Shown here: positions 10,340-20,500 of the stretch, in pieces
Layout: each line of letters starts with the position of its first letter
Position numbering within the stretch: the stretch's first letter is position 1
From: Prorocentrum cordatum
Taxonomy: Eukaryota > Sar > Dinophyceae > Prorocentrales > Prorocentraceae
NCBI GenBank assembly: GCA_963575745.1
Contig: CAUYUJ010007247.1
Span: forward strand, 176,001 to 240,000
Direction of reading: 5' to 3'
Length of the DNA stretch: 64,000 bases
Program-made: the position numbers and the translations under genes
The notes under the pieces: model-generated
Database searches by the model: none
What the model was told of the DNA's origin: nothing
Seen by the model: only the letters and a program-made list of their open reading frames with translations

Positions 10340-11849
10340 CTCTCAAGCTGAACCTCGGCCGGCGTGGCGGGCAGCCGCGAAGCGATTAGGGTGGTCCGCG
10401 TCGTTCTCCTCAACGACCCGGTCGGTCGTGAGGTGCGTGATGTGAAGGTTCAGGGAGGTCTGGGCGCAGTGAATTTTCTTGTCCGGCCCCGCGCACTCGC
10501 GTCTCCGCTCTGACTGCCATCGGCACCCATGGCGAAGCGCGGTGCCGGCTGCCAGGCATGAGCGGCCACCTCAACCTGCTCAATCACGAGGTCTTTCATG
10601 GATTCACATAGGGATCGACGTGGCTGGCCTGTCTGGCACGATGGCAGTCGAGCTGTCTGTTCGCGAAATCTATGACGGCCTCGCCGAGCTTGGCGCTTGC
10701 GCCAGGCCGTTGGGCCAGGTCAAGCAGAAGGAGGTCGGGAGACGGGCTGGCGTCTCTCAGCTGCGTGAACCTGTTGGTGCGCGCCTGCGCCTCCGCGTGT
10801 CAAACAGGACTGCGTTCCCGCGTCCGCGTAATTGCATGCGACCTCGGTCATCTTGCACTGCCCAGCCCCGGCGTCGCCGGCTTGGCTGGGGATGTTGACG
10901 CGCGACGCCTTTGGCGAAGAAGGGCCTCGGTGCGCGGCGGTTGCCGAGCCGAGAAACTCGGGGCGCGGAATGGCGAAGTGCCTGCTGATGCTCTTCTCCA
11001 GTCGGAGAATCCTGGCCCCTGGGCCCACCAGCACCTTGCACTGGGCCTCGTTTGGGGAAGGTGATCTCCTCCTCCCCATCTTCGAGCGCCAAGAAGGCGC
11101 GCTTCCGTTGGAGGCTGGCAAGCCTGGGTAGCGCTGGGACGGCGGCGCAGATGCCCTCGGCGACCTCGGCGGCGAACGTCTCCAAAGGTCGCTTCCTCAA
11201 GCAGTCGCGCGCAATCGGGAACTTGCCCGTTCGACGGCGGATCATCGACCCTACCCCCGCTCTGCTGACATATAATGCATCCTGGGGTGCGCGCCCCCGC
11301 TGTGGAAAACCGCGCTGCCCCCCCAACTCCTCGAACTCGCCGGCGACGTCCTGGCTGGCGACGTTGACGCCGGTGCCGATGCCCGCCGGGATCGAGGGCC
11401 CGCTATCCGGTAATGGACGGTAATCTAGTTTCCATGGGCCCTTTGATGAACGCGTCCTGGCCGTTCGGGCCACTGGCCCCCATGGGCTCGGCACCTGCGC
11501 GGCGTCTCTGCTTTTGTTCGACCGCCCGCGCTCCGCGCGGGGCGTGTCCAGTCGTGGCTTCCCAGTCAAAGAGCCAATCGTTGTGCTCGTCGGCAGTGGA
11601 TGGTTCCAGATCCAACGCCATCTGAACGTTGGGGTCGGCGCCTGTGAATGCATCGGGCGATGGGCCGCGAGAAGCGACTCCGCTATTGACAATGCGCACT
11701 GTTTCGCGGTTCGAACTGGCGCTGCTGCGCGCGCCCCGGGGCGAATCGACACGGCGCGGCGCCCCCTCGCGCGTCGGGCGAACCCGCCGCCGGCCAGCGC
11801 CTGCGCCTCTGTTCCTATCCTGCTGCTGTTGCTCCAACCTGTCTAGCAA
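10340..11849 (-). pseudogene. Gag-like region of element D
   Basis: Open pieces on the minus strand include LDRLEQQQQDRN (start near 11,845), DLEPSTADEHNDWLFDWEA, RPLETFAAEVAEGI with PALPRLASLQRKRAFL, then in the next frame NEAQCKVLVGPGARILRL, and finally EENDADHPNRFAAARHAG near 10,400. These give a low-complexity, charged Gag-type protein broken by frame changes. Its first codons lie directly against the left end of element A (11,868), so the upstream part of the protein is missing here and probably sits beyond the right end of A. Confidence 0.4.
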
Positions 11850-11867
11850 AGGGTTGTTGACGGGGGT

Positions 11868-11998
11868 TTAGTTGTTTGTCCTAAACGGTTGGACCCCGCC
11901 CTCCCCAGTCGGCTTGGGTTTCTCCTCTCCCTGCTCCTGCCTCTGCTTGCCCTTCCCTTTTCCTCTCTCCCGCTCAAGCCTTCGGGGCTCAAAGCCCT
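11868..11998 (+). repeat. Split direct repeat A1 (left terminus of element A)
   Basis: 131 bases beginning ttagttgtttgtcctaaacg, repeated at 27,093-27,223 with one mismatch (a/g at 11,976 versus 27,201 by eye). It contains a pyrimidine-rich stretch and ends in a short stem (agcc-ttcggg-gctc). Homology stops right after, and before its first base the sequence is unrelated to the A2 context apart from a short G-rich tail, marking the element boundary. Confidence 0.85.
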
Positions 11999-12051
11999 GG
12001 AGCCGACCTCAGGAGGTCTGGGCGCCCGCGGCGCCCGGAAGCGCGCGTGCC

Positions 12052-15000
12052 ATGGCTGCCCGGCGCCCGGCGCTGGCAGGCGCGGCCCGCGGGCTGGCCG
12101 CGCTGGTCACCAGCGCAGCCGCCTGCGACTGGCGCGGGCCCCTCAGCTCCGCTGTCGCCCGCGCCAGTTGGGGCCACCCGGCTGCGGCCCAGGAGGCCCC
12201 GTTCGGGTACACCGTGCCGTACTACGACGACTCCGAGTACGGCATGGAGATCGGCGAGCACGAGGAGGAGGGTGGGGATGCAGGCAGCCCCCAGGCGCCG
12301 CCCGACAGTGGGCCGCCGGGAGCGCCGCCCCCGCCCCCAGCCCAGGCCGCCGGAGGAGTCGACAATGGCAGCGACCCCACCAAGGACCCGGGCAGCGAGG
12401 AGTCTTGGGTGGGCGGCTGGGGTGTCTGGGCGCTGGGATTGAAGCCACTACGTGAGGGCACCTGGGCCTGGCGCCTGAGTGGCATGGGCGGGGTCGCCTA
12501 CGAGAAGCTTGGCAGCCTTGGGAGCGCCTTCTCCACCCATGCTGAGACAGGCTGGCTGACCAAGGATGGTGGATGGTTCTTCTATGCTCTCGAGAAGCTG
12601 GGCCTGACGGTTTTCGGAGCCGCTTGGCCTGCCGTGGCATGGACGTTCATCTTCTTGGCTTTCCTGGCGGTGCTGGCTTTCCTCACTCACATCTGTCGTA
12701 CCCTACTGGCCCCCTGCGCAGCCGCCCTCTGGCTGATCGGTCTACTGGCGCGGTGCACCAAGTGCCGCCGGCGAGAGCCTGGCGATGCAGCTGCCGAAAG
12801 GTACCTGCCGCCGGCTCCGCCTGCCCTTACCCAGATCAATTGGATGGGGCCAGAGACCGGACCAGCCACGACCACGGAGTACTACAGCAAGAAGGTGAAG
12901 GGTCGTGGGACTGGGAGGCGACCTAACGACGTGCTGATCAAGATCGACGACCACGTGGCCCGGTTGAAGATCGACCTTTCGGAGCCCAAGCGGATCGACC
13001 GGAAGGGCCTCTGGATAGACTACCTGGGCGTGAAGGGGGCCAGCTCACGCGCACTCCGTCAGAAGCTGGAGTCGCTCGAAGGCCGTTCCATTCACCTGTG
13101 CCGCAACCTGGTTTGTAGAGATCAGCCTGGAGAAGTTTATTGTAAAGAATACGCTGCCTTGGATTCCGAGGCGATCGTGGACATCGGCTCCCACGCCAGA
13201 TTCACCTCTTGCCGGGGCGTCTTCCTGCTCTGGCGGACCGTCGCTGACCTGGGGAGGGGCATCTGGAAAGTTATCGTGTTCCTTTACTGCATCCTCTCCT
13301 GCGGTTGCTCCTTTTGCCGCCGGCGACGCCGCCGTCGCAAGACAGGCGCTGCGGAGCCAGGCGTTGCAGGGAGCATCGCAGAAGTTTTGGATCAGGAGTC
13401 AGAGTCGGAGGTGGAGGCCGAGGACAAGCCATGTGAAGCTGTTCGGGTGGGTATCGTTCTACGTGGCGGCGCCCGCCCCTTGGCACCCGACGGTTGCAGG
13501 GGCGCCGCGGGGGCCGAGCCGACCACCCTGCTCTTCGAAGACGGGCAAGCTTCAGACCTCCCGCCACCCAGTGACGGGCGGAATTCGTTCGCCCATCTCT
13601 GCGCACATCATGCCCAGGTTTACCGAGCATCTCGGTACCGTGATAAATGTTCGCAGGTGACTTGCTACCGCCAGGCAGTTGGCAACGCAGAGGGCGTACC
13701 ACTATGTCTTCTTCATCTGGGTGGAGAAGCAGGTCGAGCAGTGCAGGCAGCCGCAGCCGTCCAGGGCCGCGGATTCCTCTCGAGCCTGGGCTCGCGGCGT
13801 CGGACGGTTCGCAGTCGCAGCCCACGGGCGCGCGAGCAGGGCATCCCAGTCAACGCAGCTCCCCCCGCAGACGGGGCACGGGGACCAGAGGGCTATCGCG
13901 GACAAGCAGCCCCTGGGCAACACCGACGGGAGGCCTCAGCTTCGCCGCGAGGTCCACCTGTTGGTGTCAGGTTTGAAGCGCCGCCTTCTCCGAGGGTGCC
14001 CCTCCCGCGAGACGCCAGCCCTGCCCCCGACGAGGAGACCGAGCAAGGTGACCCTCTCGTACTGCGCGTGCGAGTCCACTGGGCCGCCGGCCCGCAGTGG
14101 GTTATCTTCTTGGGGAAGTCCCGCCCAGGGGGAGGGCCCACCGGAGATGGCAGCACGACTGTAGTAGACGTGGAGGAGCCGCACTGCAAAGACTACTCGG
14201 CGGAAGGCCAGGAGAACGTCTGCTTCACCCTCAAGACCGCGGGGATCGAGTACGCTCCCGTCGCCAGCGACCAGGGAAGGCTCCCCGCAGGCTACCTGGA
14301 GGAGCTCTTGTACCACCCACCACTCGGGGCCGAGGAAATGGGGATCGGGGTGCACGGCGTCGTCGTGAGCAGCACCATGTGGGAGAAGCTGCGTCCTTGG
14401 AACGGGGTCCCCGTCGGCGGGAAGACCAAGCGCATCGGCCGCCCTCAGTGGGCTCAGCTTCGGGCCCGCGGGGACTTGCTCGTGCACCGGCATCCAGCGG
14501 GCACCTCAGGTGATGCCCCCGGAGTACCGCAGCCCACCTCCGACGAGCTGGACACGCAACTCAAGAAGCATTGGGCGAGGCTTGATCGCAGCAGTTCCCC
14601 CAAGCCCCCATTCGGCGTCGGGTGGGGCCTGGGCGAGGAGGGTGATCTGGCCTCCTCAGTCCCTCGGCGCTCTTCCCGCAGTCCGGCCGGGAGGGACCAC
14701 GAAGAGGAGAACACCGGGGAGGCCATGCTGGGGCTGTACCTCGCCGCTCACGAAGAAGGATCGGACGACGCCTCGGCGCTACAGAGCGTGGCGGCAGGAT
14801 ACGACGAGGACATCACCGTGGTCTTGGGGCATCTCATCAAGTACACCAGGCGTCTCATGCGCAGCAGCGGGACCGAGGAGCGGGCCAAGTACCAGGCGCA
14901 CATCGACAGGTGGGAAAGAAAGTTGGAGCGGGTTCGAGCTGAAAAAGATGAAGGGGTGAACCCTCCCCTCGCTAGTGGCCTCTTGAAGCTAGACACCGAG

Positions 15001-17526
15001 CGCAAGCCCGACGCCAGCCAAGAGCCCAGCCAACCTGGAGTTCCCCCTGGGCTGGACGCCGCCACGAGCGCTCCGCCATTGCCGCCGCCGGCTACCCCGC
15101 CTGGCGTGCGCGGACCGGGAGCGACTCGCTTGTCCCCGCCAGGTTTGATGCCCGGCCTTGTACCGAATCTCGGGCAGATGTTCACTAACCGGAGCGCTTA
15201 CGGCCACGGGAGACTGGTTAAAACCCCGGGGCAACCCGATCGTAGGTACGCCGCAGGAGCCGGAGAAGGTGAACCCTCAGCCGCTTTCTCCACCTACGCG
15301 CAAGTCCTCCAGAACGGTCAAGAACAGCAGCACCTGGACAACATGCGGCTGCTGCAGGCGGTGGACAGCCTCCGCAGGTCCGGCGAGGAAGTTAAGGTAG
15401 CGCAGCGGGGCACCCTCGGCGCCATCGGACGCGCCGAGGAGCTGGACGTGTACCTGGCGCGGGGTTGCGACACCCTCGACGTAGAGGTCTGCGGTACCCT
15501 GACCGGGCGGGAGTTGTTCCATGGCCTCAAGCGCGCCTGCGAGCACGCGAAGCACGTGATGCAGGCGGTGAACTGGCCGACGACGGTGACGAACAGGATG
15601 GCGTACGGCATCGCCGCCTTCTGTTGGGGGGGGCGGGACCACAAGGATCTGGCCGAGTGGTCGATCTCCGTGGCCGATTTTCCCCTTTGCAAAGCAGAGG
15701 TGTTCGACGCCTACACCATGTCCACCACGTGCAAGCTCGAGCCGCGCCCCCGGCACCCGGTCGTCTTCTCTCAGTGGGTGAGGCAGGCCGAGAACGCCAT
15801 CACCGTCTTCGGGCTAGTCTACGGGCGGATGCACGAGCCCGAGCGACGCCGAGCCCTGGAGACCCTGCGCCTTGCCTACGAGGAGGACGACGTGGCCTTC
15901 CCAGCTGACTATGTGTACAGCCTTTGGGAAGAGCTTGCTGCAACCTGGTGCGAGCAGCTTCGGGAGAAGCGAAGGGAGGTGTGCCGCATCCTGGGGCTCA
16001 CCAACCCGCGCCGGGAGGACATCAAAACCATCGCCCTCGCCCCTACAGGGCCGTCTGGGAGTGCGTGGCTGACCTTTCCGAACGTGTACGACCTCGACGC
16101 ACCGGACGGGTACTACCAGGTGGTGTGCGTCCCTCGCCAGGCCCGGCGGCTGCAGAGGTTCCTCCATCAGAACCTCCACGCCGGCCCCTCGAGGACCCCC
16201 AAGGCTGGGAAGGCTGACGAACACGCCCCAGCAGATCAGGAGGCGCCCGCAGGAGCTGGCCCAGGCACAGGAAAGGCAGGGGCCGCCGTCAAGAAGGCTG
16301 CTGCCAAGAAGCGGCCCGCCGCCCGGGCGTGCCCAGCAGGGAAGGCGCTGACGTCCAGCGAGATCGGGCGCTCAGTCAAGCATGCCCCCCGGGACAAGAA
16401 CGGGAAGGTCATCTGCTGGGACGCCTGCACATGGGCTGGCTGCCCCAAGGCGGCAGGGACCTGCGCCCACTCCCACGAGGCCATCAAGGGGCTTGGCAGC
16501 TTGGACTGGACCGTGCAGGCGCAGCTCATCAGGCGCGGCGGCCTGAAGTCTGGCGCTAAGGTCGACCCCGCCTCGGTCGACGGGCGGGTAGCTCAGCTCA
16601 GGGCCCAGGCCAAGGCCGAGGCGGACAGCAAAAGGGCTGGGGGAGGCGCCGGAGAAGGTCCCGGGGCCTCTGCGGGAAGCAGCCGAGCGGGAGGCTCGCC
16701 GGCTGTTTGGTCCCCCCCAGCTGCCTTCGACGAGATTCAGACCACCGCCCTCGAGGAGGAGCTCAGGCAGGCCGTCCAGGGCCCCGAGGAGGACTGGTTG
16801 CTGGACGCCCACGCCAACGCGCCCGCGGTGGAGGGGACCAGTGAGACGACTCATCCAGCTGCTCTCGAAAGATGGAACATCATCGAGAAGGTCTTGGAGA
16901 GCGGGACCATCGCGACGCTGGGCGACATCAGCGACTACCTGCATTCACACGCCCTGGCCAGGCTCGCACGCGCCAGCTCAGAGGGCATCTCCCTGAGCTT
17001 GGAGGAGGTACTGCTAGAGGCGACTCGGGACGGGGGGCCAACCCTCGCCGAGGAAGCCGGTCGGGCCCTCGACAAGCTGGGATCAAAGGCGGGGAGGAGC
17101 AGCACCCAGGACCTCAGCATTGGAGGGGCCTCCTGGGACGAGGAGGCTGGGGTTGGCCGCGGGAAGCTCACGGTGCAAGACCAAGAATGGGACTATCTCG
17201 ACTTCCAGGACGAGCTTCAGCCCGACGAGGAGATGAGAACCCGGCTCGGCCTCAAGGAAGGCGACGCAGAGCTCAGGCAGTGTCTGGTGCTCCACATCGC
17301 GGCCGCCCTGCTCTGGGAAGATAAGGAGCCTGATGCGCCGGCCGTGAAGGCCCTGGCTGCTCAGCTCCGCCGCGAGTTGTGGGATGGAGCCACCACCGCC
17401 TCCGCCGCATTGGGGGACGCACCTCCCTTCGTCTCGCCACGTGAAGCCGAGCTCCGGATGCACTGCCACGATGTCCAGCACCCGCACCACGACAAGGACT
17501 TCAGGTGCATCTCGGTCTCCCCCTGA
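12052..17526 (+). CDS. ORF1 of element A: Gag-like protein with signal peptide, membrane segments and CCCH zinc finger
   Basis: The frame is open from 11,872, inside repeat A1, but the first good ATG is at 12,052 (gtgccATGg), giving 1,824 residues and an N-terminus like a signal peptide (MAARRPALAGAARGLAALV). A long hydrophobic segment lies at about residues 184-236 (WTFIFLAFLAVLAFLTHI and ALWLIGLLARC). A second lies near 402-420 (IWKVIVFLYCILSC) and is followed by a run of seven Arg/Lys. A Cys/His cluster is at about 514-553. A Pro/Ser-rich middle leads to a helical region at about 1,130-1,370, the likely capsid domain. A CCCH finger (C1459-x4-C1464-x6-C1471-x3-H1475) follows. The order capsid then zinc finger fits Gag; the membrane segments do not and are unusual. 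The stop (TGA at 17,524) overlaps ORF2, which lies in the -1 frame, so ORF1-ORF2 fusion by frameshifting is plausible. Confidence 0.75.
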   Translation: MAARRPALAGAARGLAALVTSAAACDWRGPLSSAVARASWGHPAAAQEAPFGYTVPYYDDSEYGMEIGEHEEEGGDAGSPQAPPDSGPPGAPPPPPAQAAGGVDNGSDPTKDPGSEESWVGGWGVWALGLKPLREGTWAWRLSGMGGVAYEKLGSLGSAFSTHAETGWLTKDGGWFFYALEKLGLTVFGAAWPAVAWTFIFLAFLAVLAFLTHICRTLLAPCAAALWLIGLLARCTKCRRREPGDAAAERYLPPAPPALTQINWMGPETGPATTTEYYSKKVKGRGTGRRPNDVLIKIDDHVARLKIDLSEPKRIDRKGLWIDYLGVKGASSRALRQKLESLEGRSIHLCRNLVCRDQPGEVYCKEYAALDSEAIVDIGSHARFTSCRGVFLLWRTVADLGRGIWKVIVFLYCILSCGCSFCRRRRRRRKTGAAEPGVAGSIAEVLDQESESEVEAEDKPCEAVRVGIVLRGGARPLAPDGCRGAAGAEPTTLLFEDGQASDLPPPSDGRNSFAHLCAHHAQVYRASRYRDKCSQVTCYRQAVGNAEGVPLCLLHLGGEAGRAVQAAAAVQGRGFLSSLGSRRRTVRSRSPRAREQGIPVNAAPPADGARGPEGYRGQAAPGQHRREASASPRGPPVGVRFEAPPSPRVPLPRDASPAPDEETEQGDPLVLRVRVHWAAGPQWVIFLGKSRPGGGPTGDGSTTVVDVEEPHCKDYSAEGQENVCFTLKTAGIEYAPVASDQGRLPAGYLEELLYHPPLGAEEMGIGVHGVVVSSTMWEKLRPWNGVPVGGKTKRIGRPQWAQLRARGDLLVHRHPAGTSGDAPGVPQPTSDELDTQLKKHWARLDRSSSPKPPFGVGWGLGEEGDLASSVPRRSSRSPAGRDHEEENTGEAMLGLYLAAHEEGSDDASALQSVAAGYDEDITVVLGHLIKYTRRLMRSSGTEERAKYQAHIDRWERKLERVRAEKDEGVNPPLASGLLKLDTERKPDASQEPSQPGVPPGLDAATSAPPLPPPATPPGVRGPGATRLSPPGLMPGLVPNLGQMFTNRSAYGHGRLVKTPGQPDRRYAAGAGEGEPSAAFSTYAQVLQNGQEQQHLDNMRLLQAVDSLRRSGEEVKVAQRGTLGAIGRAEELDVYLARGCDTLDVEVCGTLTGRELFHGLKRACEHAKHVMQAVNWPTTVTNRMAYGIAAFCWGGRDHKDLAEWSISVADFPLCKAEVFDAYTMSTTCKLEPRPRHPVVFSQWVRQAENAITVFGLVYGRMHEPERRRALETLRLAYEEDDVAFPADYVYSLWEELAATWCEQLREKRREVCRILGLTNPRREDIKTIALAPTGPSGSAWLTFPNVYDLDAPDGYYQVVCVPRQARRLQRFLHQNLHAGPSRTPKAGKADEHAPADQEAPAGAGPGTGKAGAAVKKAAAKKRPAARACPAGKALTSSEIGRSVKHAPRDKNGKVICWDACTWAGCPKAAGTCAHSHEAIKGLGSLDWTVQAQLIRRGGLKSGAKVDPASVDGRVAQLRAQAKAEADSKRAGGGAGEGPGASAGSSRAGGSPAVWSPPAAFDEIQTTALEEELRQAVQGPEEDWLLDAHANAPAVEGTSETTHPAALERWNIIEKVLESGTIATLGDISDYLHSHALARLARASSEGISLSLEEVLLEATRDGGPTLAEEAGRALDKLGSKAGRSSTQDLSIGGASWDEEAGVGRGKLTVQDQEWDYLDFQDELQPDEEMRTRLGLKEGDAELRQCLVLHIAAALLWEDKEPDAPAVKALAAQLRRELWDGATTASAALGDAPPFVSPREAELRMHCHDVQHPHHDKDFRCISVSP

Positions 17527-20500
17527 GTGCCCTCAACACGACCACCGTCCGGGTCTGGAGGATCAACCACTGGAACCAGCTCGAGATCGACTCCGTCCTG
17601 CCGACGCAGACCAGCGAGAAGGAAGTCCACGTCATGATCCACCGAGGGCATATGCGGGTGCTCAGGCCACCGGTCATCGGCGGCCAGAGTCCCAACAAGC
17701 GAGGCCGGGCATTTGGGGAGATCCTCAAGACCTGGACACTAGCTGGGAAACCCGTCCGCGAGCTACTCACAGTCGGCTGGGAGATGTACCTGGAGTCAGA
17801 GGAGGTCGCGGGGCCCGTGATCCCGAGCCGGCCCCCGCCCTGCATGCACTGCAAACGTATGCAGCAGGCTCAGCTCCCAACGCGTGAGGGCGCCGTCGGG
17901 AACCAGGAGCTCGAGGAGGAGGACTTCTCCGGTCTCGCACCACTCCTGCGCAGACCCGCCTTCGCGTGGGGCATCCGCACTCGCGAGATCTTCGCAGGGA
18001 CAGAAAACTGGACCAAGGCGATGCGAGAAGCTGGACTCCAGACGGCCCCGTCCGTCGAGTATTTCCAGGACCCCCTGGCCCAGACCGGGCCCCAGGAGGA
18101 GCACGACATCCTCGATCCCCAAGTGCGAGAGAGGCTCCTCCTCGACGCTGGGGCAGCGCCAGGCCCCGACGAGGCGAACGTCTACCAGTTGGCCCCCCCG
18201 TGCACGACCCACTCAGCTTGGTGCCTCAAGAACGGCGGGGCCCGCACGTTTGAGCATCCGGACGGCGACGGGACGGTCCAGGCGGAGATCGACAGCAACA
18301 TCATGACCGATTTCGCCGCCGACCTCTGCGAGCGCCTCGACGCCAACGATCGAGAGCGGATGCTCGAGAACACGGCCAGCGACGGACGCTACCCGAAGAT
18401 CTGGGACAGGGCCAGGATCAGGCAGCTGCAGAAGCGCACAGGAGCACGGATTATCTCCGTCGCCATGTGCGAGTGGGGGCTAGGGCCCCCAGAGGAGCCT
18501 GCGAAACGGCATCGCAAGCTGACGTTCTGGATGGTCTCGAAGGGCCTTTACCCTTGGGCGCTCTCTCTGGCGAGGCGCTGCACCAACCAGCACGAACGCG
18601 TCGCCCTGGAGGGGCCTCTCCCCTACGACCTGACCCAGGCCCAGATCGACCACTACAACTCCTCCAAGCTCTCGCTCAGCCAGTCCGAGCAGAAAGACAT
18701 CCTGAGCCTGACCAATCGATTAGCCCTGGCAGGCGTGCAGGCCCAGGGTCTCGCCGCAGATACCAAGACCCTGGAAACCCCACAGCTCGGACCCGAGCTG
18801 CTGCGCCCGCTGAACGACCTCGTCGGCAAGCTGGGGCCCGTGAACTTCCACTGGAGCCGGGTTGAACCACGCACCGGGAAGGCCTTCGAAGACCTCCCGG
18901 AGGGCGCCGTGGCCTTGTACTACGGACGCGATCGAGCCGACAATTTCGTGGCCAAGATCTCACACCGGTCGCCCCCGTGCCTGCACGGCGGCGGGCGCAT
19001 CCCCAGCGGAGCTCCCCCACTGGCCAAGGCACTGCGGGAGGAGTTGAGCACCCTCGGCTTCCAGGTCGGTCAGCGTGGACTACGTCGCACCCGCTACGCC
19101 GGCCAGTACCCGACGAGGCTGTGCGCTGCCTGGGCCGAGGTCGTCAAGGCTGCGGGAGCGGGGCCCCCCCCCGCGAAGCTCCTGAAGAAGCTTGAGCCCA
19201 TCGTCACGACGAGGGCCGGAGACAAGATGGCGGCGGGAGCCGGTGACGGGGTTCACCTGGCGGACCCCCCCCCTCCTTTTGGCTTCCAGGACGTGCCAGT
19301 CACGGAGAAGGAGGCGGAGGAGGACCATCCAGCGGAGCTCAGAGGATGGCAGTGCGCGAACAGAGGCAAGAAGAGAGGAGGGTGGAAACGCAACAAGGCG
19401 AGAAAGAGGGATCCCGACCGAGGAGCGCCACCACCGGGCCCTGGAGGAGATGGCGGAGACGACGAACCTGGGGGAGACGAAGGAGAAGGAGAGGAGGAAG
19501 AGGAAGAGAAGGAGCCGCCCAGGAGGGTCAAGAAGTCCAGGCAAGCCGAGCAGCAAGCCGATGAGCCAGTCAAGGTGCTTCTTCCACAGCGTGGGGACCG
19601 ATGGATACCAATCCCGGGGGCCCCCATGTACGCGCACGAGCTCCAGAGCGTCCTCATGACCTGCAGGTGGCTGCGCGACGACGTCCTCAGCCCCGAGGAG
19701 CTTCGCCTGTTCGTCTACACCGACGAGGGGGACGCCGCAGGAGCCGAGGGACCTCCCTTAGAAGACGACGATCGTGTCGAACCCGGGGAACGCCTTATCC
19801 TGTGGATCGGGAAAGAAGACATCGGGAATTGGGCAGCCTGGGCGCCGCGCTGGATCAAGAGGGCCGCGGACGAGGAGCGTGAGGGGGCGCCGTGGCACCG
19901 CAGCGAGGCCACCCCCGCGTCCCACCGCAGTGTCGCGCTGAGGATCGCCGACCGCACCAGCTCCCAGGGCTTCGGCAGCCCCGAGCTTGGCGCTGTCTGG
20001 AACAGGCGGGCCCCCCCACCGCACTCAGGAGGGAGGCGCTTCCAGCAGGCTGCCGCCCAAGCCCTCCAGAGACAAAGCCGCGAGGCGCCCGCCGGAGGGT
20101 CCAGCAGCGGCGGCAGCTCAGCCGACAGCATCAAGCTAGAGAGCATAAGGAGGAAGCTCGAAGCCGCCAAAGCCGCCGAGGTAGGTGTCCTGGAGGAGGA
20201 GGAGAAGCGTATCAAGGAACTGCAGATACAGCTGGCAGAAGCTAAGGAGCGCCGCCGGGCCCGTCGCGCGAGGGATGCCGGCAAGCGCGAGGCAGAGCAA
20301 GCGCAAGCCGGGCATCCCCGCCGGGCCAGCTCAGAACCCCCCAGCGGGCAGGGCGCGGCCACCCCTCTCGATCCAGCCTGGGAGGACGAGACCCCGTTGC
20401 CCTCGGCCATCCTAGATGGGGAGAACAAGTGCCACGAAGCGGAGTGCATCTTGAACAACCTGCTCGGAGTTCCAGCTGACGATCCCACAGGACCTGATCG

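Larger units (their letters stand above)
4309..11867 (-). mobile_element. Element D: degenerate copia-like retrotransposon (3' portion)
   Basis: Read from 11,867 downwards, broken frames give in order: a gag-like region (11,849 to about 10,340), a methyltransferase-like domain (about 9,130-8,500), integrase zinc-binding and core pieces (7,740-7,110), integrase C-terminal part (7,100-6,866), a linker (6,845-6,405), RT with a VDD box (5,443-5,030), and RNase H (4,760-4,490). Integrase before RT is the copia (Ty1) order. I recognise this combination, including a methyltransferase-like domain before integrase, from dinoflagellate gene models (memory, not a search). Stops and frameshifts throughout mean it is dead. 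It seems to be interrupted at 11,867 by element A and to continue at 27,520-28,470. Confidence 0.6.
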
